Counted from the stretch's first letter, positions 1 through 7,811 are shown. The stretch: 13,461 nt of DNA from an uncultured Clostridia bacterium (GCA_947385505.1 CANDLP010000021.1:1-13461), one strand, 5' to 3'. Translations and numbers: made by a program. The notes: generated by a model from the sequence alone, not told the origin.

Positions 1-386
1 GCACAGCCGGCAGGAAGTCAGCGTAAATGTGCAAAAAACACAATATAAAAGAAATAGTATTATTTTTTTCATTTTAAAATTTCTTTCTGAATGCATTGAG
101 TTTTGCTATATAATATATAAGTACATTATAACATATTTTGGCAAAAAGGTCAATATTTTATATAAAAATTTTATGTTTCTGATTTAATAAAAATTTATAA
201 ATATTTTATCATTTCACATTTTTTCGGCTTTTTTCTCTTCATTAGCCTAAACCGCTTTAATTCCTGACAAAAATTTAATTGCCCTTGATTTTTGGTTAAT
301 ATAGTTAAAAATTTTAAAATAACACAAAAAAATATAGACAATTCGGACATTACAGCTTAACCTAAAGTTCTTTGTTCTTACAAAGC
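1..386. other. AT-rich intergenic DNA, no gene seen
   Basis: This stretch is very AT-rich with many A/T runs and stop codons in all frames. I see no credible coding region, RNA gene or strong promoter here. Several TATAAT-like strings occur (around 110-120 and 300) but none has a properly spaced -35 box, and such strings are expected by chance at this composition. The first 30 bases are richer in G+C and could be the edge of a gene lying to the left, but nothing identifies it. Confidence 0.6.
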
Positions 387-588
387 CGCTCAGGGAGCGA
401 TTTTGAGAATATAAAAATATTCTCATTTATGCCCGTTTTGTCCTTGACAAAAGCCTTCTGATACGATATCATTAAGATAATAAGTTTAAGCAAGTGCGGA
501 CACTTTAGCTTCAGAACCTCATGCCAATCCCATTTTGAATTGATGTATTTTGGGACATCAATAATACCCACAATTCAAAATTGAGCAT
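387..588. repeat. Cluster of small perfect hairpins upstream of the pectate lyase gene
   Basis: Five close palindromes are directly visible: CGCTC/GAGCG (387-399), a 9-bp stem around GAGAATAT/ATATTCTC (404-425), TTTTGTC/GACAAAA (436-452), TGATA/TATCA (459-471), and a compound one where TTTTGAATTG (533-542) pairs with CAATTCAAAA (571-580) and encloses TTGATGT/ACATCAA. The last part, 521-588, begins ATGCCAATCCCATTTTG. That is 15/17 identical to the start of the repeat at 5096, so it may be a diverged member of the miniature-element family described at 9707. A 69-codon minus-strand open frame (362-571) crosses the cluster but lacks a ribosome binding site and is not called. The hairpins are certain; a single-element interpretation is inference. 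Confidence 0.5.
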
Positions 589-645
589 ACGCTTTTTTCT
601 GAGCTTTAATATAGGTGTCCGGCAAATTTTATCAGGAGGAAGATC

Positions 646-3600
646 ATGATACCAAAAGGCAAAAACAGGCTTCTTGCCGGAGTTATCGCGCTGTTTATGT
701 CGCTGACCTCCGTGTCTATGGTCACGGTAAACGCAGAAAGCGCGCCGGAAGGGGGAACCGCTTCACCTGCGGGAGATCCCACCTATGTGCTTAACGCTTC
801 CGAGCTGGAAAAAATCGACAAAGGGGCGTTGGCGGACAGCCAAAAAATTATGGCGGGAGAAGGTGATTACTTTACCTTGTACGGAAGTACAAAGATGGCA
901 ATCAACGAAAACTCCAAAACATTTGAGGACGGCTTTGCCGGCACAAAAAGAATCAATTTCGGCGGAACGATATAGATATTTCCGCTTTAAAGGAGACTAT
1001 CGAGATTACCGCTCAAAACCCTGCAACGGTAAAAGTGTGGTGGGCAAAGAACAAAGCCGACCGTCAGATCACGGCTCTTGATTCCACCGGCGAAACCGTG
1101 TTTACCTCCGACAACGAAGGTGCGGACAATGCTCTTTGCATTACCTCGTTTGAACTTGACGCCGCAGGTAAATATTATTTGGGCAATGTAGTTGGCGGAA
1201 ACTACTGGTTTAAAGTGGAAGTCACCGAGCATCAGCCAAAAGAATACATACTGGACACCACCACTGATCTTACCGCATTCGCGGCAGGAGCATTCACGGA
1301 CGGCCAGAGCGAGAAAAAGGGCACCGATGAATATTTCACCCTGTTTTACAGCGCCAAAACCAAGGCGGACGGCAGTGAAAAGACATTTGACGACGGCTAC
1401 AAAGGCACTCAGAGAATAAATTTCGGCGGAAAGCTTGACGCTGCAACCCCGAAAAACGCTGTTTCATTTACAACCGCAGGAGCCGCTCAGGTTAAAGTAT
1501 GGTGGGTTGAAGGCGGCGACGACAACCGTCAGATAACCGTAGTAAACACCAAGGGAGAGACCGTTTATACCTCCGAAGAAACCCTTGTGAAGAACGCTCC
1601 CTGCATTTCCGCCTTCGAGCTTTCCGAAGCGGGAACTTACTTCCTCGGCGGCAAGGAAAACAACAACTATTTCTTTAAAGTATCTGTTACCGAAGGCGCT
1701 CCCGCAACGGTTGACCGCGCCGACTGGAGCGAAGTGGCCGCACCGGTTATCACAGGCGCGGCTCAGAAAGGCTCTGATATAACCGTTAACGTAACAGCCG
1801 ACGTAGGCGTTAACGGCGGCGATCAGGTAGTAGTAACCATGACCGATAAGGACGGCAACGAAACCGATATGCGCTCCTTGGCGGAAAAATCCGAGCATAC
1901 GCTCACATTTACTCCCGCCGATTCGGGAACCTATACCTTCAAGGCAACCCTTTCCCGTGAGGGAGAATCCGCCGAGCTTATTTCCGAAGCCGTGTCGGTT
2001 GATTACCTTCTTCCTCTCGGCGTTACAAATATTTCCTCCGCCACAAACAAGGGCAAGGGTTCGGTAGAGCTTATATGGAGCTCCGTAAAGGAGGCCGAAA
2101 GCTATAATATTTATGTTAACGACGAAAAAGCCGGAACATCGGTTGAAACAACTTTCATTGTAACAGGTCTTACGGTAGGTGAAAAGTACAGCTTCGCCGT
2201 TTCCGCGGTACGGGGAAGCGACGAGGGCGAAAAGTCAGCCGTCATGGAAGCTGCCGTTACCGAAGAGGAACAGCAGAGATGGGGCTTTACAATTTACGGC
2301 ACCTCAACCAGCACCACTGACGGTTCCAACGGGTATGAGGGGAATATTAACGAAGACGGAAAAGTAACCGTATTCTCCGAAAAAGGCAAGGGCAAGATAC
2401 AGCCCGCAGGTCAGGACGGTATCGCCTTCTATTACACCCCAATCTCCACCGGCCTTAACTTTACCATCCGCGCCAATGTTCATGTTGACAGCTGGACATA
2501 TTCCAACGGTCAGGACGGATTCGGACTTTTAGCTATCGACAGCATTCCCGACGTATACGGGGTAAAGGATTTCTGGAGCAACCAGTATATGGCGCTTGCT
2601 TCAAAGGTAGAATACCGCTACGATCCGGAATTTAACGAGATCACCTATGACACCACTCTCGGAAATAAGTATTCAATGCAGTTAGGCTTGGGTATAAACA
2701 CCAAGCTGGGTATTACTCCCGAAAATATCGACCTTGTAATGAGCAGCGATACTGAAACAATAAAGAAGGTTGCCAACGGCGTACAGTATCCTCTTGATAT
2801 CTCCGCCGCTGAACAGGGTCTTGACGCGGCCACTTACAATATCGTGGGCAACGTGACCAATCCTGACGCGTTAAAAGGTCCTTCTATCGCTGAGCTTACA
2901 GATTTTATAATCGAAATTCAAAGAAATAACACAGGCTACTTTATTTCCTATTACACTCAGGAAGGAGAGCTTGTAAGAACTCAGAAATTCTACGATCCTA
3001 AGGCTTTGGATCAGCTTGACGCCGAAAACGTGTACGTGGGCTTCTTTGCTTCAAGAAACGCCCGCGCCACCTTCTCCGACGTTAAGATCACCACAATTGA
3101 TCCAAAGGACGACGCTCCCGCCGAAGAAAAGCCCGTTGAAGGCATTACACCCAGAATCAACGTAAAATCGGGCAATGTTTCCAACAGCGAAAAATACACT
3201 CTCACACTTTTCGCCAACGTTGCGGGCACGGCTGAAATAAGCGTTAACGGCGTTAAATCCGCCAATGCCGAGCTCCTGCGCAATATAAGCACCGACGTTG
3301 AAATAAAACTCACCGAAAGCGGATCAAATAAGATAACCGTTGTGTTTACTCCCGATCCCGACCAGGAACTGGGCGAAGGGCAGGTACTGGCAAGCACCGA
3401 TCCCGTAACCAAAGAGCACAGCGTTAACTTTGAAAACCGCTTTGCAAACCAGAAGAATCTTTATATTGCCCCCAACGGCACCTCCGAAGGCAACGGAGGA
3501 CCTGATCATCCTCTCGACGTTTACACAGCGATAAACGCGGCGCAGCCGGGTCAGACAATTGTAGTTATGGAAGGCGTTTATAACCTTGAATCGCCTGTGC

Positions 3601-5090
3601 ATATTGCGCGCGGCCTTGACGGCACTGCGGAGGGCAAAATTTACATGACAGCCGATCCCGAAGCAAACACCCGCCCCGTATTCGACTTCGGCAAAAAGTG
3701 CCAGGGCTTCAGAGCGGGCGGAGATTACTGGTACTTTAAGGGCTTCGACGTAACCAATACTTCAAACGGTCAGGGCGGCTTCTATGTAAACGGAAACAAC
3801 ATCACACTGGATCAGATAAACGCTTACAACAACGGCAACACCGGTATACAGATCAGCGCATACAACAACAGCGCCGATCCTAAAGAGCTGTGGCCCTGCA
3901 ATAACCTTATTCTGAACTGTACTTCCCACAATAACGCCGACGGCGGTTATGAGGATGCGGACGGATTTGCCGCCAAGCTCACTGTCGGCACCGGCAACGT
4001 ATTTGACGGATGTGTAGCCTATAATAACGCCGACGACGGCTGGGATCTATTTGCGAAAACCGCTTCCGGTTCAATAGGCTCCGTTACAATTCAAAACTCA
4101 GTAGCTTACGGAAACGGTTATCTTGAGGACGGCACTGACGCAGGAAACGGCAACGGCTTTAAGCTGGGCGGTGAAGGAATGCCGGGCGGCCACCTGCTGA
4201 AAAACAGCATAGCATTCGGCAACAAGGCGGACGGTATAACCTCCAACTCCTGTCCCGACGTAAAGGTTGAAAATTGCACCACCTATAACAATAAGAAGAG
4301 CAACATAAATCTCTACACAAGAGACAATGTGGCAAACACCGATTTCTCCGTAAAGGGTCTTATTTCTTACAAATACATCTCCGCAGCCAGATTCATGTCC
4401 GAAATCACCGCCGCAGATTTTGCGGTGACAGATTCGGTATCGGGAAAGGGAACCCAGAACGCGGCAGCCGTTGCGGGCAGTAACGTTTATTTCTGGAACG
4501 GATCAAAGAGCATGAATTCCGAAAGCAAGGAGATTACCGAGGATATGTTTAAGTCTCTCACCTTTGAGGGAATCCGGCGCAATGACGACGGAACAATTGA
4601 TTTAAACGAATTTCTTGCCCTTACTGATTCGTCTCCCGCTGACGCGGGCGCGAGATTTGACGCGGAAGGCGGAAACACACCCTCCGAGGAGCTTCCTCCC
4701 ATTGTTCCCGACGAGAATCTTCCCGATATTGATCCGGAAGAACCCACAGTGACTACTACCGCGTCAAACGGTAATTTCTATGTTCCCGACAATACGGGCT
4801 CCGAATCAAAGCCTGAGGAAACTCAGACCCCTGAAACACAGGCTCCGGAAACGAAAGCACCGGAAATTAGCGAACCCGAAGTTCCAGAGAGCACAGATAC
4901 CGCGCTGCCCGACAATACAGGCAACATAACTGACGGCGGTGACAGCGGCAACGCGAGCAGCACAGGCAATACAAGCGGCTCAGACAATCCGGATAAGAAC
5001 CAGCCCACAGGCGTTCCTCTGGCTGTTGTGCCCGCTGCTATGGCGGCAATTGCTTTGGCGGGATCGTTGGCGGCCAAGAGAAGAAAATAA
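646..5090 (+). CDS. Modular cell-surface pectate lyase (PL9 family), reading frame broken near 971
   Basis: Calcium-dependent endo-pectate lyase that would cleave polygalacturonate by beta-elimination at the cell surface. The start ATG has AGGAGG six bases upstream. With the frame restored the protein is about 1480 residues: signal peptide (1-30, VNA/ES), two related beta-rich repeats of about 130 residues sharing RINFGG, VKVWW and GKYYLG/GTYFLG motifs, an Ig-like and a fibronectin III-like domain, a jelly-roll-like domain (starting WGFTIYG), another beta-sandwich, and a parallel beta-helix with many N-rich turns. The PL9 catalytic set is seen: Asp1105 (EDADGF), Asp1129/1130/1133 (NADDGWD) and Lys1172 (GFKLGG). 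The Asp spacing equals that of the Pel9A calcium site, where Lys is the base. A Pro/Thr/Glu-rich linker precedes NQPTG, a hydrophobic stretch and KRRK, a sortase-type sorting signal of non-LPXTG form. A 2-bp frameshift truncates translation after 109 codons. A GTG at 1035 could restart but would lack the signal peptide and a good ribosome site. Confidence 0.88.
967..976 (+). other. Frameshift site in the pectate lyase gene
   Basis: The frame that starts at 646 ends at TAG 973-975, just after RINFGGTI. Homology to the second repeat of the same protein (RINFGG, then about 25 residues, then VKVWW) continues at once in the frame of 1035. Removing one TA from the ATATAGAT string restores a continuous reading (GGTIDISALKET..VKVWWAK). 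I see no slippery heptamer, so programmed frameshifting is not supported. The site is either a real inactivating mutation in a short dinucleotide run or an assembly error. The 4-kb downstream frame remains intact. Confidence 0.8.
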
Positions 5091-5095
5091 GTTTG

Positions 5096-5219
5096 ATACC
5101 AATTCCATTTTGTTAATTCAGATGGAATAACCAAAACCGCCATTAAACCAGCGGTTTGCACTCTCCTTGAAATGGCGTATTACAAGCTCAATCCTTAGAG
5201 CTTGACATAGCATTACTAT
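5096..5219. repeat. Hairpin-rich intergenic repeat, tentative member of the ATAC..GTAT family
   Basis: The stretch starts ATACCAATTCCATTTT and ends with a loosely matching inverse (5206-5219, reverse complement ATAGTAATGCTATG; about 9 of 13 end positions match). It encloses three perfect 7-bp hairpins: ATTCCAT/ATGGAAT (5102-5128), AAACCGC/GCGGTTT (5134-5157) and CAAGCTC/GAGCTTG (5183-5204). None is followed by a T-run, so none is a good terminator for the pectate lyase. Its right end lies three bases from the left terminus of the neighbouring IS element. Family membership rests on a diverged match and is uncertain. Confidence 0.35.
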
Positions 5220-5247
5220 AACGGGAGCTGTAAAAAACACCCAACAA

Positions 5248-5284
5248 AAATCCGAGACACTCAAAAATGAGCCGTCTCGGATTT
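5248..5284. terminator. Bidirectional hairpin terminator inside the left IS end
   Basis: An 11-bp perfect stem AAATCCGAGAC (5248-5258) / GTCTCGGATTT (5274-5284) encloses a second small stem CTCA/TGAG. It is followed by a T-rich stretch on the plus strand and, read on the minus strand, by TTTTTGTTG. It would end the transposase transcript and any readthrough from the pectate lyase gene. Confidence 0.75.
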
Positions 5285-5366
5285 ATTTTAGAAAAAATAA
5301 GCCCCAAAAAGAAAATAAGCATTTTTTTGAGTACAACAAATAAACCGACAACTTTTTAACTTAGTT

Positions 5367-5920
5367 TCAATTAAATATTGATAAATTTCGTATTCGAATT
5401 ATTCCGAATTTTATGCCATGCGCGAGAATTGTCTTATTTATTTCCTCTATCAAAGCTGTAATCTTTTCAAATGTTTTCTTACGATTTTTCAAGCTGCTTT
5501 TCTTCCATACCCAACTGTATTTGTTTGCATTGGCTGTGATTTTTGTTCCATCAATATACACGTGTTTCAAATCAACATTTTCACGCTCAAAAACATATGC
5601 GTTGATTTCTAAGAAAATTTCTTCAATACTTTTTAAATTATTTTGATAAAATTATCTATTGTCATAAAAGATAACGAAGGTATATCTTGACACAGCCGCA
5701 TAAAACGAATATCTACTTTGCACAGCTTCTCAATTTCTCTTAATAATAAGTATCCTTGCTCCATAAATGCGAATAGTACAACCTTTAGTAAAGCAGTACA
5801 TTCATATTGCGGTCGATCTGTCTTGTTTTCCTCAAATGCAAGATATTTTTTTAGGTCAATATGATACATCACTTCACCAAATGTATATACCGTATCAGAA
5901 ATTTCTATTATTCTTTCCAT
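5367..5920 (-). pseudogene. IS1182-family transposase relic, frameshifted and truncated
   Basis: The first part (5920 down to 5633) encodes 95 residues of the N-terminal DUF772-type region, including MYHIDLKKYL, LLREIEKLCKVDIRFM and SFMTIDNF. It ends in a TAA. The protein resumes in another frame (NLKSIEEIFLEIN...) and joins the second part (5570 to 5367), which has HVYIDGTKITANANKYSWVW, the first DDE-type Asp region typical of the family. A one-base shift near 5640 explains the break. The sequence then stops after about 60 residues, so the later catalytic Asp and Glu are absent. The product cannot be an active transposase. Family assignment is from recalled IS1182 motifs. Confidence 0.82.
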
Positions 5921-5995
5921 ATCTACCGGTAATTTAAGTTGATATGGCGTAATTGTTTTGTGATTGATTTTTCATTTCAACTAAAATTATATCAC

Positions 5996-6043
5996 AAAAA
6001 AGACTGCAATCCAACCCTTTTGGGGCGATTGCAGTCTTTTTTT
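5996..6043 (+). terminator. Strong hairpin with T-run at the right IS end
   Basis: A 16-bp perfect stem AAAAAAGACTGCAATC (5996-6011) / GATTGCAGTCTTTTTT (6027-6042) with a T-run forms an excellent rho-independent terminator. The stem carries A-runs and T-runs on either side, so it should work in both directions. It lies directly inside the right inverted repeat and upstream of the transposase relic. Confidence 0.75.
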
Positions 6044-6073
6044 CGGGGGTGTTTTTTTACAGCCCCTTTTTGC

Positions 6074-6113
6074 CGTCGGTTATTTTTCTTTTTGATAAGC
6101 AAAATAACCGACG
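6074..6113. repeat. 13-bp inverted repeat between the IS end and the coat genes
   Basis: CGTCGGTTATTTT (6074-6086) is perfectly complementary to AAAATAACCGACG (6101-6113) across a 14-base loop. It lies just downstream of the minus-strand coat genes and eight bases from the IS right terminus. No T-run follows on either strand, so it is a weak terminator at best. It might be the palindromic target at which the IS inserted, which is inference. Confidence 0.6.
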
Positions 6114-6168
6114 TCCTCTCTTAGAGAGAAATTTTCATTCGGAGTCTATTATAAAAACATGAAAGCAG

Positions 6169-6417
6169 TTACTGCTGAGCCGTAAATTTGGCTCTCACGG
6201 TGTTGATTTTGTTTTGTTCCGCCTGTTCGGAAGGGTACCAACCCTTTTCCGCCATCTTATCGTACACCTGATCCTGCATACAAACCGAATCGTTTAAGGC
6301 TTTACAGAAAGCCTGGTGCACATTAGCGGTGGATGATTCGAGAGTGCCGTGCATATAAAGGTCGCAAGCGCCCTTTTCCAAAAGAAGAATATCTTCCATT
6401 AAATTTTTATCGTCCAT
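6169..6417 (-). CDS. Spore coat protein, CotF family
   Basis: An 82-residue protein that I recognise as the small CotF-like (ferritin-like helical) coat family of Clostridia. It has an N-terminal acidic start (MDDKNLMEDILLLEKGACDL), the family-typical YMHGTLESSTANVHQAFCKALNDS segment and a C-terminal MAEKGWYPSEQAEQ part. It is all-helical, with no signal peptide or membrane segment. By family it would be made in the mother cell late in sporulation and assembled in the spore coat. AGGAAAGG lies about 12 bases before the ATG. It follows the 57-codon gene on the same strand by 42 bases, so the two probably form one operon. The exact coat role is unknown. Confidence 0.8.
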   Translation of the reverse strand: MDDKNLMEDILLLEKGACDLYMHGTLESSTANVHQAFCKALNDSVCMQDQVYDKMAEKGWYPSEQAEQNKINTVRAKFTAQQ

Positions 6418-6459
6418 TTTTTGACCGTTCCTTTCCTGTTTCTCAAGCTATTCAATCGT

Positions 6460-6633
6460 TTAAAGAAGCCCGTAAAAGCTTTGGAAAAGCTGCTGGTGCT
6501 TCTGTTCCAACTGCTGTACGCAGGTCTTAAGGTCGGGATCCTTTATCTGAGAAGCAGTTTCACAGCATTTGGTCTGAAAATATTTCTCATGTCCCAATGC
6601 GTCCTCTATATATAACAATTCTTTACCCGTCAT
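6460..6633 (-). CDS. Small coat-associated protein (57 residues)
   Basis: I chose the ATG at 6633 because GAAAGGACGG lies just before it; an upstream ATG at 6666 would add 11 residues and place this ribosome site inside the gene. The product starts MTGKELLYIEDALGHEKYF, contains a Cys-Cys pair (TKCCETASQI) and a Gln-rich helix (VQQLEQKHQQLFQSF). It looks wholly helical and soluble. Similar short proteins sit beside CotF-type genes in Clostridia and resemble half of the ferritin-like CotF fold, so a coat partner role is likely but inferred. The stop lies 42 bases before the start of the CotF-family gene. It is divergent from the spoIIQ-like gene. Confidence 0.7.
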   Translation of the reverse strand: MTGKELLYIEDALGHEKYFQTKCCETASQIKDPDLKTCVQQLEQKHQQLFQSFYGLL

Positions 6634-6702
6634 ATTTTTACCGTCCTTTCTCAACAGCCTCTTCAAAGCGGCTGTTTTTATTTACGGTAATATTTTGCCG
6701 AA

Positions 6703-6721
6703 ATAATATGAAATTATACCA
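6703..6721 (-). promoter_or_regulatory. Possible promoter of the two coat genes
   Basis: Read on the minus strand, TTGGTATAAT (-10 at 6713-6718) is an extended -10 sequence, and a few bases downstream CATATTAT (6703-6710) resembles the -10 of SigE/SigK mother-cell promoters (CATAnnnT). An A/T-rich AATTTTT lies about 14 bases before the latter. The two readings overlap and exclude each other. A mother-cell sigma factor would fit the genes, but the -35 parts are weak. Confidence 0.3.
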
Positions 6722-6833
6722 AGAAAAAATTTGTTTTTAAAGCAATGAAAAATGTATAATTACGCCATAACTGCCAACAATATCCACGTAAGTTTCCGAA
6801 TCGTTATCGGCTATGTACGCGTTCGGGAACATA

Positions 6834-6889
6834 ATACCAATCACTTTTTGACCTGACGTAATACCCACGGTTTAAGAAGAGATTAGTAT
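6834..6889. repeat. 56-bp miniature inverted-repeat element upstream of spoIIQ
   Basis: Left end ATACCAATCACTTTTT (6834-6849) and right end AAGAAGAGATTAGTAT (6874-6889) are inverted copies at 13 of 16 positions. The length is exactly that of the element at 12321-12376, and the left end matches the 9707 element at 12 of 16 bases (ATAC.AAT.AC..TTT). It also shares 21 of 24 bases (6833-6856) with 7702-7725 on the other side of spoIIQ. I treat it as a diverged member of the same family. Confidence 0.55.
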
Positions 6890-6891
6890 GA

Positions 6892-6929
6892 GGCGCAATT
6901 GCTCAAAAACTCGTGTGAGCAAGTGCACC
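6892..6929 (+). repeat. Imperfect hairpin in the spoIIQ upstream region
   Basis: GGCGCAATTGCTCA (6892-6905) pairs with TGAGCAAGTGCACC (6916-6929) at 12 of 14 positions around a 10-base loop. It starts two bases after the repeat element at 6834 and ends about 40 bases before the spoIIQ start. No T-run follows. It could be a leader hairpin, an operator-like site or a relic terminator; the sequence does not decide. Confidence 0.5.
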
Positions 6930-6971
6930 GTTTCTCATGGTCGGACATAAAATAAAGAAAGGACTTATACA

Positions 6972-7697
6972 ATGAAAAAACAAGGATTAGCAAAAGTAAG
7001 AGCCGCAATGAAGGGAAAAGGTTTTATAGTTGCCTTGGCGCTCAGCGTGGCAGCAGTGGGCTTTTCTACCTATTACGCTTACAACAGCATTATGAACGGT
7101 TTCGGAGGTGAAAACAGCGATGAACTTTTTATTGAAGTCGACAAAAACCAACCCGGCGTCCCTCTTGTTACCACTACGGCGGCGAGTACAACAACGCCCG
7201 CTTCCGCCGCGGCAACAACTCCCCAAACATCCGCTGATACAAGCGCTGAACCGCAAACCGAGCCTGCAAACAATTTCTTTGCCGCGTCTTCCCCAAGAAC
7301 GATGCCTGCCGACGGAGAGATCATTAACGAATACAGCGACGGAGAACTGGTCAAATCACAAACGCTGAATCTTTGGCAGACTCATGACGGCGTGGATATC
7401 GCCGCAGAGGTCGGAACCGATGTAAAAGCCTGCGGCGAAGGAAAAATATCGAACATATGGGAGGACGCTCTCTGGGGCGTATGCGTTTCCATAGACCATG
7501 GCGACGGGCATATAAGCAGCGTTTACGGTCTTGACGCCAACATTCCCGTTTCGATAGGACAGGAGGTAGCCTGCGGAGATATTATAGGAAAGGCTGGAAA
7601 TACCGCCGAGTGCGAATGCAAGCTTGCTCCCCATATTCATTTTGAGGTTAAAAAGGACGGAGGATTTATCAGCCCTCTAAGCTTTATTGAAGGTTAA
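6972..7697 (+). CDS. spoIIQ: SpoIIQ-like forespore protein with M23 (LytM) domain
   Basis: A 241-residue bitopic membrane protein: short basic N-terminus, one membrane segment (about 18-38), an acidic then Thr/Ala/Pro-rich spacer (60-105), and a C-terminal M23 peptidase fold. Zinc-ligand positions are kept: His138 and Asp142 in THDGVD, and His221/His223 in PHIHFEV. The catalytic His normally in YxHL is replaced (VYGLDANIPV), as in SpoIIQ proteins, and the ending KKDGGFISPLSFI is SpoIIQ-like. By family it is made in the forespore under SigF and binds SpoIIIAH across the intermembrane space as the engulfment and feeding-tube link. Position beside spoIIA-sigF and coat genes supports this. GAAAGGA precedes the ATG. 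A good terminator follows. A general cell-wall M23 endopeptidase is the alternative. Confidence 0.82.
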   Translation: MKKQGLAKVRAAMKGKGFIVALALSVAAVGFSTYYAYNSIMNGFGGENSDELFIEVDKNQPGVPLVTTTAASTTTPASAAATTPQTSADTSAEPQTEPANNFFAASSPRTMPADGEIINEYSDGELVKSQTLNLWQTHDGVDIAAEVGTDVKACGEGKISNIWEDALWGVCVSIDHGDGHISSVYGLDANIPVSIGQEVACGDIIGKAGNTAECECKLAPHIHFEVKKDGGFISPLSFIEG

Positions 7698-7702
7698 ATG
7701 TA

Positions 7703-7753
7703 ATACTGATCCCTTTTTGACCTGAATACGCATGATCAAAAAGGAATTGATGT
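7703..7753. repeat. Diverged inverted-repeat element downstream of spoIIQ
   Basis: The strand reads ATACTGATCCCTTTTTGA at the left and TCAAAAAGGAATTGATGT at the right, an inverted pair in which CC(T)5GA/TCA(A)4GG is exact and the outer mismatches are all transitions. The left 24 bases (7702-7725) match 6833-6856 at 21 positions. It begins five bases after the spoIIQ stop. It is probably an eroded copy of the same family; the weak outer pairing keeps confidence low. Confidence 0.4.
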
Positions 7754-7764
7754 CAAAAAAGATG

Positions 7765-7811
7765 ACAAAAGCTTTGGTTTATGTATGAGCCTAAGCTTTT
7801 GTTTTTATTTT
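7765..7811 (+). terminator. Rho-independent terminator of spoIIQ
   Basis: ACAAAAGCTT (7765-7774) pairs perfectly with AAGCTTTTGT (7793-7802), with extra inner TGG/CC pairing, and is followed by TTTTATTTT. It lies 68 bases after the spoIIQ stop. Confidence 0.8.

Larger units (their letters stand above)
5223..6066. mobile_element. Internally deleted IS1182-family element with both terminal inverted repeats
   Basis: The left end GGGAGCTGTAAAAAACACCC (5223-5242) matches the reverse complement of 6045-6066 (GGGGCTGTAAAAAAACACCC) with only one base difference and a one-base length change. The two ends enclose a minus-strand transposase relic. Each end carries a strong hairpin just inside the inverted repeat (5248-5284 and 5996-6043), a common way for an IS to block transcription in and out. 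At 844 bp it is well under the roughly 1.7-2 kb usual for this family, so about half of the transposase is missing. No clear target duplication is visible. With both ends kept it could still be moved in trans by an intact relative. Confidence 0.78.

Noticed and set aside
362..571. 69-codon minus-strand open frame
   Set aside because: It starts at a GTG inside a hairpin, has no ribosome binding site, runs across several palindromes and matches no family I know.
967..976. Programmed ribosomal frameshifting in the pectate lyase gene
   Set aside because: A -1 shift would restore the frame but there is no X XXY YYZ slippery heptamer and no clear downstream stimulatory structure.
5413..5646. Plus-strand open frames opposite the transposase relic
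   Set aside because: They are antisense shadows of the IS1182 transposase, with no ribosome site.
6923..6952. SigF promoter for spoIIQ (GTGCA, 15 bases, GGACATAAAA)
   Set aside because: Several mismatches to the consensus, and the start point would fall on or inside the ribosome binding site.
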